Origin: Pseudoalteromonas tunicata
GTDB taxonomy: Bacteria; Pseudomonadota; Gammaproteobacteria; Enterobacterales; Alteromonadaceae
Assembly: GCF_002310815.1 (NCBI RefSeq)
Contig: NZ_CP011032.1
Location: 3,574,001-3,638,000 of the forward strand
DNA: 64,000 nucleotides
Direction of reading: 5' to 3'
The position numbers and the translations under genes are program-made. The notes beneath the pieces are model-generated. The model searched no databases and was not told the origin of the DNA. It saw only the letters and a list, made by a program, of their open reading frames with translations. Of this stretch, positions 34,606 to 45,353 are shown piece after piece (positions within the stretch are counted from its first letter, which is position 1; each line of letters starts with the position of its first letter).

Positions 34606-36831
34606 TTACAGTTCAAAATCTTTACGGAATTTTAAACCAAACTCGCTGCGGTCGTTGCTGCGCATCACACCAACAAAACCACTTTGCTGTAAACGGCCTT
34701 GATCGTAAATTTCATTAAATACGTTTTCGCCATATAGCGTCACTTCCCAATCACCTGCAGGTGCTTGATACGACACGTTAAAGCCCACTAATTCACGCGA
34801 ATCAATCGTTTCTGAAGCGTTATAAACTGACTGACCTTGGATTTCACTGCGGTATGAATAATTAGCATTCATCGCAATGGTTGCACCATTTTCTAAATCA
34901 ACAAAATACGAAGGTGCGATCATAATGGTCCATTTTGGCGTCAGTGCTGGTGTATCGCCCTTACCAATGCCAATTACACCTGCATCTACTTTAGTAATTT
35001 CAGCATCTAAATAACCTATGGCACTGCGAATGCTAAAATCATCGGTAACTGCAATAGTAGTTTCAAGTTCAAAACCCATAGCTTCTGATTCACCAGCATT
35101 TTCAACTATAGTTACAAAACCGCCACCCGCAGTTGGATCTGAAAATGGTAATGCTAAATCGGTGTAGTTTGTTTTAAATACGGCCAATAACATCGACACG
35201 TTTTCAAGCACTTGACCTTTTAAGCCCATTTCGTAGTTAATTGCATGGGTTTCATCAAACGATACAAACTGTGCAGGGCCACCAAATGGACGTGGTGGGA
35301 AACCGCCTGTTTGATAGCCTTTTTGAATTTGGCCATAAACATTCATGCCATTCGCTAACTTATAAGATGTATTAACATCCCACGTTACGGCATCAAACTC
35401 AGCAGTTTCAAATTTACGTTCACTAAATGATGGGAAAATAGCATCAGCTGCTTTTTCATCTTTTGAATAACGTAAACCACCACCGACGCTTAAATCGGCG
35501 CTTAAGTCATAACTCATATTAAAATAAGCAGCATATGAATCAGTTTCTTGGTTTATATCAAAGTAGCCATAATCACCAAAAGAAGCTGTCGTGCCATCAT
35601 TTAGTAAACCGTTTGGTGTATTCCATGGGCTAAAAACAAATGGACCTGAACGAGTATAACCATCCTCATTGAAATAATATAAACCAGAAACAAAGTCCAT
35701 ATTGTCAAATGTAGCATTTACTTGAATCTCAAATGAGTACTGATCTGCACCACCCTCTTCTGGAAACTCAGATAAATTAAGGGCAGATGCATCATCATCT
35801 AGGCCACCTTCGTACTCAGAGCTTCTAAAACTACTGATAAATTTGGCTGTATAAATATCATTAATTTGCCAATCAGCAATAAAAGACGTACCCCAACCTG
35901 AATAGCCTGTTGATTCAATACCAGCAACTGTTGTTGCTAAATCATCAGGATTTGATGGGATCATATCGGGTGTTAATAGAGGGAAATCACCATTAAATGG
36001 GTCATTTGCATCAAGTGCAGAGGTAAATTCAATTGTATAAGGAGATTGACCCGCTTCGTTATCAACCGCATCTACACTCACTGTAAATGCTAATTCAGAG
36101 GTAGCTTGCCATTTTGCACTCATACGACCGCTAAGCTCTTCTTCCTCACCGATTTCTTTTTCTGGATTAGCTAAGTTAATAGCCTTACCTACACCATCGC
36201 GTTTTTTAAATGAACCACTGGCTGAAAAACTAAGCTCATCAGTTAATTCCGTATTTAAATACACATCGCCAGCAATTCGACCACGGCTACCTAATTTAGT
36301 ATTAACTGTAACTATATTGTCGCTGCCAGGTTGCTTAGTGATGATATTTACCGCACCACCTAAGGTATTACGTCCATATAAAGTACCCTGTGGGCCACGT
36401 AATACTTCTACACGCTCAACATTCGGTAAAGAAAGATTTGCTCCCATTTGACGGCCTAAATAGACACCATCTAAATATACCCCCACACCTGGATCTGTGG
36501 TAATAACGTGATCTTGCAAACCAATGCCACGAATGAATACCGAAGCATGGGCTGCATTACCAACACCATAACGGGTGATATTTAAATTTGGTACATATTT
36601 ACCAATATCATCTAAGTTACTCATATTGGCACTTTCAATTAAGCCTGAGCCAATCGATGAAATAGCAGTTGGTGATTCAAAAAGACTTTCGGTACGTTTA
36701 CGTGCAGTGACTTCAATTTTTTCAAAGCTTGCTTTTTGTGCTTCGTTTTGTGTGGTTTCGTTTGCTAATGCATAACCAGGTAGGCTTAAACATACGGCTA
36801 AACTGAGTGCTGATAACTTAATATGGCTCAA
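34606..36831 (-). CDS. TonB-dependent outer-membrane receptor
   Basis: The 741-residue receptor takes up an unknown ligand using TonB energy. The signal peptide ends PGYALA before NETT. The plug domain shows FEKIEVTARKR (TonB-box region), VPNLNITRYG, FIRGIGLQD, DGVYLGRQ, VERVEVLRGPQGTLYGRNTLGGAVNIITKQP. The barrel follows, with SVGGGLRYSKDEK and YGQIQKGYQTGGFPPRPFGG, and ends FGLKFRKDFEL. It has no ATG start. A longer frame begins at TTG 36900, but TTG 36831 has GGAG five bases before it and places the signal peptide at the N terminus, so I use 36831. The leader carries a terminator-like hairpin. Confidence 0.9.
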   Translation of the reverse strand: MSHIKLSALSLAVCLSLPGYALANETTQNEAQKASFEKIEVTARKRTESLFESPTAISSIGSGLIESANMSNLDDIGKYVPNLNITRYGVGNAAHASVFIRGIGLQDHVITTDPGVGVYLDGVYLGRQMGANLSLPNVERVEVLRGPQGTLYGRNTLGGAVNIITKQPGSDNIVTVNTKLGSRGRIAGDVYLNTELTDELSFSASGSFKKRDGVGKAINLANPEKEIGEEEELSGRMSAKWQATSELAFTVSVDAVDNEAGQSPYTIEFTSALDANDPFNGDFPLLTPDMIPSNPDDLATTVAGIESTGYSGWGTSFIADWQINDIYTAKFISSFRSSEYEGGLDDDASALNLSEFPEEGGADQYSFEIQVNATFDNMDFVSGLYYFNEDGYTRSGPFVFSPWNTPNGLLNDGTTASFGDYGYFDINQETDSYAAYFNMSYDLSADLSVGGGLRYSKDEKAADAIFPSFSERKFETAEFDAVTWDVNTSYKLANGMNVYGQIQKGYQTGGFPPRPFGGPAQFVSFDETHAINYEMGLKGQVLENVSMLLAVFKTNYTDLALPFSDPTAGGGFVTIVENAGESEAMGFELETTIAVTDDFSIRSAIGYLDAEITKVDAGVIGIGKGDTPALTPKWTIMIAPSYFVDLENGATIAMNANYSYRSEIQGQSVYNASETIDSRELVGFNVSYQAPAGDWEVTLYGENVFNEIYDQGRLQQSGFVGVMRSNDRSEFGLKFRKDFEL

Positions 36832-36911
36832 ACTATTCTCCAAAGGATGTTGTCTGTGAGTGGAGGCTTTGACTTCGCTCGCAATATGCTGCTTGACCAA
36901 AACCTAGACAT

Positions 36912-36939
36912 AAAAAAAGATGTTGCGGTGCAACATCTT
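36912..36939 (-). promoter_or_regulatory. Terminator-like hairpin in the leader of the TonB receptor gene (possible attenuator)
   Basis: On the minus strand, AAGATGTTGC and GCAACATCTT form a 10-bp stem with an ACC loop followed by seven T. The hairpin lies about 80 bases before the receptor start codon and points at it. A second hairpin directly upstream, CTTCC-AGAG-GGAAG (36937–36950), shares three bases with it, so the two cannot both form fully. This looks like transcription attenuation, or the end of a short independent RNA. Confidence 0.65.
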
Positions 36940-36950
36940 CCCTCTGGAAG

Positions 36951-37478
36951 GGTAATATAGCTCATTATTACAATAAGATGAATGTTATTAAGGTAATTAT
37001 CTCGAAAAAATGAATAGTTTTTGCAAGACAATTTAATTAATGATGTTTATTTATCCTCTATTCACTTAATCAAAAATATCCCTCTTTCGAAACATTAATA
37101 TTCGCTACTAATAAAAACTACTTTTGAGTTCAAGATGATAAGAAAATAGTCATAAGATCTGATGTTACAGATGAATTTATATGCAAAAAATACCAGATAA
37201 ATAAATGGCAAAAAAAATACAGATAAAATTAATAATTAACAAATAGTTAGGGCAATAAGAAAATACTTAAACTACACAGAAAGTTCAGGTGTCGAATCTC
37301 TGCTGTTTTTTCCATTTCGATTAAAAGAATTTTACAGCTTGTTAGCTATTATTTTCTTTCATTTTTTACTATTTTTTGTCATATTTCACATCCAAAATTT
37401 GGATTTTGGTTTCGACTAACAAAAATTAGCTCCTAACATTTGAGCTAGCATAAACATCAACATATCGGGAGCTATTTT
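36951..37478. other. AT-rich divergent intergenic region between TonB receptor and potF
   Basis: I see no gene in this 528-base stretch. It must contain the receptor promoter on the minus strand and the potF promoter on the plus strand. Near potF there is an imperfect inverted repeat CCAAAA/TTTTGG at 37392–37409 and another, TAGCTC/GAGCTA, at 37427–37447, which could be operators. GGGAG before the potF ATG is its ribosome site. Confidence 0.5.
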
Positions 37479-38576
37479 ATGTTAAAACGTTGTTTAACAT
37501 CTGTTGCACTATCTTTGAGTTTGCTATCTGCCGCCGCTCATGCCAATGCAGAAAGCTTGCATATTTATAATTGGTCAGATTATATCGCCAAAGACACCAT
37601 TGCTAATTTCGAAAAAGAAACGGGCATTAAGGTGACCTATGATGTTTATGATTCAAATGAAGTACTCGAAACTAAATTATTTGCAGGTAGCAGTGGCTAC
37701 GACTTAGTATTTCCAACCGCTCGTCCTTTTGCTGGCCGCCATGTTAAAGCGGGAATTTATCAACCCCTTAATAAAGCGCTACTGCCTAATTTAGCGAATA
37801 TTGATCCTGTTATTTTAAAGTCTCTTGTTGATCTTGACCCAAACAATGCGCATTTAACTCCTTATATGTGGGGCACAACAGGCATTGGTTATAACGTTAA
37901 AAAAGTAAAAGAGATCTTAGGCGACGATATGCCTTTAGATACATGGAAACTGGTATTTGACCCTGTTATTGTTCAAAAGCTTTCGGTTTGTGGTGTTTCT
38001 TTAATGGATGACGCCACTGAGGTATTTGCTGCAGTTCGCGCTTATTCAGGCAGCGATCCGGCTGACTTTAGTAAAAAAGCAGTCACCGAAGCGGCCGAAA
38101 TCGTTAAAGCGGTTCGTCCACATATTAAATACTTTCATAGTTCACAATATATTAATGATTTAGCAAATGGTGATAGCTGTGTTGCTCACGGTTATTCTGG
38201 CGATTTGTTACAAGCTCGTGACCGTGCAGCTGAGGCAAACAATGGTGTTGAAGTGGCTTATGTTGTTCCATCTGAAGGTGCTGTGGTATGGACGGACGTA
38301 ATGGCAATTCCAGCCGATTCTAAAAATGTAGAGCAAGCTCATAAATTTATTAATTACATGATGCGCCCAGAAGTCATTGCTGAAGTAACCAATTTTGTTG
38401 CCTACGCCAATGCTAACAAACCTGCCGCACAATTTGTTGATAAAGCGATTGCGACTGATCCAGGTATTTACCCACCGCAAGCAACGCTTGAAAAATTAAT
38501 GATTTTAAATACCCCAAATGAAAAACAAGCGCGTGATATGAATCGCCTGTGGACTCGTTTAAAAACAAACAAGTAA
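37479..38576 (+). CDS. potF: Putrescine ABC transporter, periplasmic binding protein
   Basis: The 365-residue protein has a signal peptide (MLKRCLTSVALSLSLLSAAAHANA) and matches E. coli PotF along its length: LHIYNWSDYIAKDTIANFEKETGIKVTYDV, DSNEVLETKLFAGSSGYDLVFP, PYMWGTTGIGYNVKKVK, CGVSLMDDATEVFA, YFHSSQYINDLANGDSCVAHGYSGD. It binds putrescine (or another polyamine) in the periplasm. The first of four genes in order potFGHI. A stable hairpin separates it from potG, which often lets the binding protein be made in excess. Confidence 0.93.
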   Translation: MLKRCLTSVALSLSLLSAAAHANAESLHIYNWSDYIAKDTIANFEKETGIKVTYDVYDSNEVLETKLFAGSSGYDLVFPTARPFAGRHVKAGIYQPLNKALLPNLANIDPVILKSLVDLDPNNAHLTPYMWGTTGIGYNVKKVKEILGDDMPLDTWKLVFDPVIVQKLSVCGVSLMDDATEVFAAVRAYSGSDPADFSKKAVTEAAEIVKAVRPHIKYFHSSQYINDLANGDSCVAHGYSGDLLQARDRAAEANNGVEVAYVVPSEGAVVWTDVMAIPADSKNVEQAHKFINYMMRPEVIAEVTNFVAYANANKPAAQFVDKAIATDPGIYPPQATLEKLMILNTPNEKQARDMNRLWTRLKTNK

Positions 38577-38583
38577 CTAACTC

Positions 38584-38607
38584 AATCGGCGTGTACGCAC
38601 GCCGATT
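38584..38607 (+). promoter_or_regulatory. Intercistronic hairpin between potF and potG
   Basis: A 10-bp stem AATCGGCGTG/CACGCCGATT with a four-base loop lies eight bases after the potF stop. No T run follows, so it is more likely an mRNA-stabilising or processing hairpin than a terminator. Confidence 0.6.
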
Positions 38608-38642
38608 ACTTTCACTCATGAATACACGAGGTGCAATGCTAA

Positions 38643-39749
38643 ATGACCGCTGTTGACAAAGTTGAAGTTCCTATCGTTCAGATTAAAAATCTAACGAAGA
38701 ATTTTGGTACCACATACGCAGTAGATGATATCAATCTAGAAATTCACCAAGGTGAATTTTTTTCGCTTTTAGGTGCTTCTGGTTGTGGCAAAACAACGTT
38801 ATTAAGAATGCTAGCCGGTTTTGAAACCCCCAGTAGTGGCACGATAATAATTGATGGCCAAGACGTCACTAACCTGCCGCCATACAAACGCCCCGTCAAT
38901 ATGATGTTTCAATCTTACGCACTATTTCCACATATGACTGTGGCTGACAATATTGCGTATGGTTTAAAACAAGAGAAAATGTCTCGCCAAGAACGTCAGC
39001 AACGTGTTGAAGAAATGATGAATTTGGTGCAAATCACTAAATTCGCCAATCGTAAACCGCACCAACTGTCAGGCGGCCAACGCCAACGTGTTGCCTTAGC
39101 GCGTTCTTTAGCAAAACACCCAAAAATTTTGCTACTTGATGAACCGCTTGGTGCATTAGATAAAAAATTACGCGAAGAAACACAGTTTGAATTAGTAAAC
39201 ATTCAAGAGCGCCTTAATACCACTTTTATCGTGGTAACACATGACCAAGAAGAAGCGATGACGATGTCGACTCGTATTGCATTATTGCACGAAGGCCGCA
39301 TTGAGCAACTTGATACACCACGGCGCATGTATGAATATCCAGCTTCTGTTTACGCGGCTGGTTTTATTGGTTTAGCTAATATTTTTCATGGCGTAGTTAA
39401 ATCACAACAAGATGAATTAGTGACGATTACTAGTGATGAATTAGGCGCCGATGTACAAATTAGTCATGGTCAACCGCTTGTTGCAGGTATGGAGGTCAGT
39501 ATGATTATTCGCCCTGAAAAAATCCAAGTTTCGACCGCAGCACCCGATCAAACCAATAGCATTACAGGTGTGATTAAAGAAATTGCTTATTTAGGGGATG
39601 TATCGATTTACCACGCTGAGTTACCAACGGGTAAACGTATTAAGTTCACCCAATCAAATGTGCAACCTTTAGCCGAACAACCACTTACTTGGGATCAAAC
39701 CGTGACCTTGTCTTGGTCACCTTATAGCTGTGGATTATTAACACAATGA
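38643..39749 (+). CDS. potG: Putrescine ABC transporter, ATP-binding protein
   Basis: The 368-residue ATPase drives PotH/PotI. Walker A is LGASGCGKTTLL (about residues 46–54), the Q-loop lies in MMFQSYALFPHMT, the signature is LSGGQRQRVALARSLA, Walker B is ILLLDEPLGALDKKLR and the switch His is in VVTHDQEEAMTMS. A C-terminal TOBE domain (VSMIIRPEKIQVS, GVIKEIAYLGDVSIY) is typical of polyamine importers. The start has GAGG rather far upstream (eleven bases). The stop overlaps the potH start by four bases (ATGA). Confidence 0.93.
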   Translation: MTAVDKVEVPIVQIKNLTKNFGTTYAVDDINLEIHQGEFFSLLGASGCGKTTLLRMLAGFETPSSGTIIIDGQDVTNLPPYKRPVNMMFQSYALFPHMTVADNIAYGLKQEKMSRQERQQRVEEMMNLVQITKFANRKPHQLSGGQRQRVALARSLAKHPKILLLDEPLGALDKKLREETQFELVNIQERLNTTFIVVTHDQEEAMTMSTRIALLHEGRIEQLDTPRRMYEYPASVYAAGFIGLANIFHGVVKSQQDELVTITSDELGADVQISHGQPLVAGMEVSMIIRPEKIQVSTAAPDQTNSITGVIKEIAYLGDVSIYHAELPTGKRIKFTQSNVQPLAEQPLTWDQTVTLSWSPYSCGLLTQ

Positions 39750-40648
39750 TGGCTTTAAAGGACTTCAAAATCCGCAGCCAAACAATTGTTTCAGCCATTC
39801 CAACAATATGGCTAACATTGTTTTTTATGCTGCCTTTTCTGTTTGTACTTAAAATCAGCCTTTCTGAAGCAACACTTGCACAACCGCCTTATTTGGATTT
39901 AGTACGTGATGTTGAAGATGGCTTAGTGACAATCAAGATAAACTTTGCCAATTACTTATTATTACTTGAAGACTCACTTTATTTTAGCGCTTTGCTTGGC
40001 TCGCTAAAAGTGGCCTTTATTTCTACTATTTTATGTATTTTTGTCGGCTACCCAATGGCTTATGCTATTGCAACCGCACCTGAAAAATGGCGCACGCCCC
40101 TATTAATGTTAATCATCCTACCTTTTTGGACATCGTTTTTAATCCGTGTTTATGCATGGATCGGCATCTTAAAAAGTAACGGTGTGATTAATAATTTTTT
40201 GATGTGGCTTGGGGTCATCGACCAACCGTTAGAGATTTTACATACACCTACCGCGGTTTATATCGGTATTGTTTATAGCTATTTACCTTTCTTTATTTTG
40301 CCCTTGTACGCCACTTTAGTGAAATTAGATGGCTCGTTACTCGAAGCAGCCGCTGATTTAGGGGCAAAACCGATAACACAATTTTTCACTATTACGTTAC
40401 CGCAATCGGTTTCCGGTATTTTAGCTGGGGCAATGTTAGTATTTATTCCAGTCATGGGTGAATTTGTGATCCCCGACTTACTCGGTGGCCCTGATACATT
40501 AATGCTTGGAAAACTGATGTGGATTGAATTCTTTAACAATAAAGATTGGCCTGTCGCTTCAGCACTGACCACTGTGTTACTGATTGTATTGATAATTCCG
40601 TTCATTTATATGCAAAATTATGAACGTAAAGTTGTGGATGACATTTAA
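39746..40648 (+). CDS. potH: Putrescine ABC transporter, permease PotH
   Basis: The 300-residue inner-membrane protein has six membrane segments: the first is WLTLFFMLPFLFVLKISLSE. The EAA loop, EAAADLGAKPITQFFTITLPQSVSGILAG, contacts PotG. It resembles E. coli PotH (ATAPEKWRTPLLMLIILPFWTSFLIRVYAWIGIL). It overlaps potG at its start and potI begins directly after its stop codon. Confidence 0.93.
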   Translation: MMALKDFKIRSQTIVSAIPTIWLTLFFMLPFLFVLKISLSEATLAQPPYLDLVRDVEDGLVTIKINFANYLLLLEDSLYFSALLGSLKVAFISTILCIFVGYPMAYAIATAPEKWRTPLLMLIILPFWTSFLIRVYAWIGILKSNGVINNFLMWLGVIDQPLEILHTPTAVYIGIVYSYLPFFILPLYATLVKLDGSLLEAAADLGAKPITQFFTITLPQSVSGILAGAMLVFIPVMGEFVIPDLLGGPDTLMLGKLMWIEFFNNKDWPVASALTTVLLIVLIIPFIYMQNYERKVVDDI

Positions 40649-41467
40649 GTGAAAAAGACCAAACTTCTCTCAATCATCGTCTTACTCATTGGCTTTGGAT
40701 TTTTGTATGCTCCAATTTTCAGCCTGATCATTTATTCATTTAATGAAAGCCGCCTTGTTACTGTATGGGCAGGTTTTAGTACTAAATGGTATGTTGAGTT
40801 AGCGCAAAACGAACCTCTGCTAAGTGCCGCATGGCTCAGTGTAAAAATCGCCTTTTTTAATGCCTGGATTGCAGTGATGCTAGGTACACTTGCCGCGATT
40901 GCTTTGGTGCGTTTTCCTAAATCGAGAAGTAATAAAACCCTCGAAGTGATGACCACTGCCCCTTTGGTGATGCCTGAAATTATTATTGGCTTATCAATGC
41001 TATTACTGTTTGTTGCCATGAAAGACATGTTTGGCTGGCCAGAAAGTCGCGGACAATTAACCATTATTTTGGCTCATAGTACTTTTTCGATGGCTTATGT
41101 CACCGTGATTGTGCGTAGTCGCTTAAAAAATATGGATCGCTCATTTGAAGAAGCAGCCCTTGATTTAGGTGCTCGCCCACTCAAAGTATTTTTTACCATC
41201 ACATTACCGCTGATAGCCCCAGCGCTTGCTGCTGGTTGGTTATTAGCGTTTACGCTTTCGATGGATGACTTGGTGGTAGCAAACTTTGTTTCAGGCCCAG
41301 GTGCAACTACACTGCCAATGATGGTGTATTCGAGTGTCAGGTTAGGGGTAAGCCCACAAATCAATGCGCTTGCAACCATTATTATTTCTATTGTGAGCTT
41401 TGCGGTATTAGTCTCAGGCATTTTGATGTATCGCAAAGAGAAAGCCAGCTTACAGCAATATAAGTAA
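40649..41467 (+). CDS. potI: Putrescine ABC transporter, permease PotI
   Basis: The 272-residue permease starts at GTG immediately after the potH stop codon (TAAGTG), which suggests coupled translation. It has six membrane segments, the signature FNESRLVTVWAGFSTKWY, and the EAA loop EEAALDLGARPLKVFFTITLPLIAPALAAGW. With PotH it forms the membrane channel. A strong terminator follows. Confidence 0.93.
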   Translation: MKKTKLLSIIVLLIGFGFLYAPIFSLIIYSFNESRLVTVWAGFSTKWYVELAQNEPLLSAAWLSVKIAFFNAWIAVMLGTLAAIALVRFPKSRSNKTLEVMTTAPLVMPEIIIGLSMLLLFVAMKDMFGWPESRGQLTIILAHSTFSMAYVTVIVRSRLKNMDRSFEEAALDLGARPLKVFFTITLPLIAPALAAGWLLAFTLSMDDLVVANFVSGPGATTLPMMVYSSVRLGVSPQINALATIIISIVSFAVLVSGILMYRKEKASLQQYK

Positions 41468-41494
41468 TAATTGAGTCTCGTTTTTAAACGTTAA

Positions 41495-41534
41495 GTATAA
41501 AAAAGCCCGATTTAAATCGGGCCTTTTTATACTC
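41495..41534. terminator. Bidirectional terminator between potI and murA
   Basis: A perfectly self-complementary core GCCCGATTTAAATCGGGC is flanked by A and T runs and by AGTAT/ATACT arms. It ends the convergent pot operon and the mla–murA operon. Confidence 0.9.
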
Positions 41535-41543
41535 AAACTAACA

Positions 41544-42812
<1,269 letters not shown>

Positions 42813-42817
42813 CTAAT

Positions 42818-43072
42818 TTATAGGAACATTAATTTGCGTTCACGTTCCCACTCTGTTGGAGTGAAAGCACGAATAGATAAGGCATGAATCACGCCTGAGG
42901 CAATATCCGCCATTAATGGCGCGTAGACTAACTGTTGTTTTTTAACTCGACTTACGCCTTCAAAACACTCACCTACAGCAATCACTTCAAAATGGCTACC
43001 ATTTGCTTTGACTCGCACGTCGCTTAATGACAAAGCGTCTTTTAAAATACTTTCTACTTGACTCGGTTCCAT
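42818..43072 (-). CDS. ibaG: BolA-family iron–sulfur/acid-stress protein IbaG
   Basis: The 84-residue BolA-fold protein matches Iba[44 protein letters not shown] (conserved His and the KKQQ loop) and [14 protein letters not shown]. BolA proteins pair with monothiol glutaredoxins for iron–sulfur handling. A GTG four codons upstream (43084) would overlap the mlaB stop; ATG 43072 matches the family N terminus (ME-). It lies between mlaB and murA as in E. coli. Confidence 0.93.
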   Translation of the reverse strand: MEPSQVESILKDALSLSDVRVKANGSHFEVIAVGECFEGVSRVKKQQLVYAPLMADIASGVIHALSIRAFTPTEWERERKLMFL

Positions 43073-43080
43073 AGGGTGTT

Positions 43081-43374
43081 TCACTCAAAAAGTTGGCTAA
43101 CCTGGACCAATTGCATTAATTTTTGCAACTGTTCAGGTACATTGCGCAGCGTTAAATGGATCTCTTGCTGCTGTAATTCAGATAAGGTGTGAATTAACCA
43201 AGCTAAGCCCGCTGTGTCAACCCTAGAAATGGCTGATAAGTCAAAAATAATACGATTTACGTCATTTAGTTTAAATTTTTTGCTAAATTCAATCGCTGCC
43301 ACCGTTTCATGGCTCAACTCTCCTGACAGAACAAATTCGTCAGGAGCGCCTTGTTCAAAGTTAAGCTGGGTCAT
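43081..43374 (-). CDS. mlaB: Mla transport complex STAS subunit MlaB
   Basis: This 97-residue STAS-domain protein ([44 protein letters not shown], with the conserved Ser/Thr region) binds the MlaF ATPase in the cytoplasm and regulates the phospholipid transporter. It overlaps mlaC by 14 bases and lies in the order mlaFEDCB. Confidence 0.93.
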   Translation of the reverse strand: MTQLNFEQGAPDEFVLSGELSHETVAAIEFSKKFKLNDVNRIIFDLSAISRVDTAGLAWLIHTLSELQQQEIHLTLRNVPEQLQKLMQLVQVSQLFE

Positions 43375-44044
43375 CGCCAGACTTCCCTCTAAACTGAATG
43401 GGTAATTTACTTTTTTTATCTAAAAGGTCGATTACGTAATCTAAACCTTCTTTACGTAAAATACCGTGTAATTCACTTTGCTTTGCATCGAGTAAACTAA
43501 TTCCTTCTGCAACCATATCAAATGCTCGCCACTCGCCTTCTTTGCCTTTTTTAACTTTAAAAGCGATATTGATATCTGGTTTACCCTCTTCAATAATTTT
43601 AGTTTTGACAATCGCAACCTTGTTATCGCCAATACTTTGTACCGGCTCAAATTCAACTTTTTGGTTTTTATACTGAGTGAAAACACCCGCATAAGTGGCG
43701 ACTAAATAATTTTTAAACACTTCAATGAACTGTCTTAATTTAGCAATTTCTTTCTCTTTTTCAGCCGCATCTTTAATACTACTGATTTTTTGAATATAGC
43801 TACCGAGTACTTTATAAGCTGCATAGTTGTAATCGATATAAGGTAATAACTCCTCTTCCACAACTACACGAAGTTGCTCGGCATCATCTTTAATCAGACT
43901 TTGATCTTGAGAAATTCGATTAAAAGTATTTTCTGCTACTTGTTGAACCATTTTGTATGGTTCATCCATCTGAACTTTGTTAGTACTTGCTTGCGCAAAA
44001 CTTGCTGAAACTAATAGCACTGACGCTAATAAATGCTTAAACAT
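43361..44044 (-). CDS. mlaC: Periplasmic phospholipid carrier MlaC
   Basis: The 227-residue protein has a signal peptide (MFKHLLASVLLVSASFAQA). It belongs to the Tol-Toluene/MlaC family: YIDYNYAAYKVLGSYI, FIEVFKNYLVATYAGVFTQYKNQKVEFEP and EWRAFDMVAEGISLLD. It shuttles phospholipid between the MlaA–porin complex in the outer membrane and MlaFEDB in the inner membrane. It ends with a short polar tail and is overlapped by mlaB. Confidence 0.93.
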   Translation of the reverse strand: MFKHLLASVLLVSASFAQASTNKVQMDEPYKMVQQVAENTFNRISQDQSLIKDDAEQLRVVVEEELLPYIDYNYAAYKVLGSYIQKISSIKDAAEKEKEIAKLRQFIEVFKNYLVATYAGVFTQYKNQKVEFEPVQSIGDNKVAIVKTKIIEEGKPDINIAFKVKKGKEGEWRAFDMVAEGISLLDAKQSELHGILRKEGLDYVIDLLDKKSKLPIQFRGKSGDDPA

Positions 44045-44046
44045 GG

Positions 44047-44559
44047 CTATTCACCACCCTGATTAAATAAAAACTGTCCAATTAACTCTTCTAATACCAA
44101 CGCAGATTTTGTATCTGTGATCATGTCGCCATCTTGGAGTATTTTTAGCTTTTCCTGTTCAAATAAATTACTAATTTCATCTGAAAATTCGGAGCTACTA
44201 TTTGCCAACACACCAGGATTGAGACCTAAATACTGCTCACCCAAAATACCCGAGGTTAAAATATTCACTGATGTTGTCTCTGAAAGTTGATTAAACTCAC
44301 TGGATATTTTCATATGTACTACTGGCGTATAATCTTTAGGGTCGAGGTTAATCGCTTCAACACGACCAACAACTACACCACCAACCTTAATTGGAGAACG
44401 CACTTTTAATGAACCAATGTTGTCAAACTTAGCGTATAAATTGTACGTTTCACCGCCACCGCTAATTCCCGCATTAGCTACCTTCAAAGCTAATAAAACC
44501 AGGGCCAAAATTCCTAACGAAACAAAAAAACCGACTAATATTTCAATTTTACGTGACAT
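44047..44559 (-). CDS. mlaD: Mla complex MCE-domain protein MlaD
   Basis: The 170-residue protein has an N-terminal membrane anchor (EILVGFFVSLGILALVLLALKVA) and an MCE domain (YNLYAKFDNIGSLKVRSPIKVGGVVVGRVEAINLD and ILTSGILGEQYLGLNPG). It forms the hexameric periplasmic ring of the transporter. Two bases separate it from mlaC and 14 bases from mlaE. Confidence 0.95.
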   Translation of the reverse strand: MSRKIEILVGFFVSLGILALVLLALKVANAGISGGGETYNLYAKFDNIGSLKVRSPIKVGGVVVGRVEAINLDPKDYTPVVHMKISSEFNQLSETTSVNILTSGILGEQYLGLNPGVLANSSSEFSDEISNLFEQEKLKILQDGDMITDTKSALVLEELIGQFLFNQGGE

Positions 44560-44573
44560 AAAATACGTTACCT

Positions 44574-45353
44574 TTAGCTGCTAAACATCACAGCGGTCAA
44601 TACAAAATCAAAACCCAGTACTGCCAATGATGACTGCACTACGGTTTCGGTTGTCGCTTTACTGATCCCCTCAGATGTAGGGATACAAAAATATCCTTTG
44701 TACAAAGCAATCCATGTTACGACAAAAGCAAATACCAGACTTTTAATCATGCCATTAAGGATATCTTTTTCAAAAGAAACCTGAGCCTGCATAACAGACC
44801 AGAAACTACCAGAATCTATTCCCAACCAATCAACACCCACTAAGTGAGCGCCTAAAATAGCCACAGCTGAAAATATTAATGCGAGTAATGGCATACTGAT
44901 AATGCCCGCCCAAAAACGTGGGGCGATAATACGTTTGAGAGGATCAATCGCCATCATTTCTAAACTACTGAGTTGTTCAGTGGCTTTCATTAAACCGATT
45001 TCAGCTGTTAATGCACTACCTGCACGCCCGGCAAATAATAAAGCAGTAACAACAGGCCCTAGCTCACGCAATAAACTAAGTGCCACCAGCGGCCCTAAAC
45101 TATCTTCAGCACCATAATCAACTAATACAGTATAGCCCTGTAAAGCTAAAACCATACCAATGAACAAACCAGATACAACAATGATCATAAGGGATAAAAA
45201 TCCCACCATATACAACTGTTTAATTAGTAATGGCGTGCCTTTCCTAAAGTTTGGCACACTGAAAATAGCACCAATTAACATCATCAATGCTCGACCTACT
45301 GAGGCAAATCGATTGAGTGTTTCTTTTCCTAGTTGCTGCCAAAATGCAATCAT
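44574..45353 (-). CDS. mlaE: Mla complex permease MlaE
   Basis: The 259-residue inner-membrane MlaE-family permease shows [69 protein letters not shown] and [28 protein letters not shown]. It forms the transmembrane core with MlaF and MlaD. Its start overlaps mlaF by four bases. Confidence 0.95.
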   Translation of the reverse strand: MIAFWQQLGKETLNRFASVGRALMMLIGAIFSVPNFRKGTPLLIKQLYMVGFLSLMIIVVSGLFIGMVLALQGYTVLVDYGAEDSLGPLVALSLLRELGPVVTALLFAGRAGSALTAEIGLMKATEQLSSLEMMAIDPLKRIIAPRFWAGIISMPLLALIFSAVAILGAHLVGVDWLGIDSGSFWSVMQAQVSFEKDILNGMIKSLVFAFVVTWIALYKGYFCIPTSEGISKATTETVVQSSLAVLGFDFVLTAVMFSS

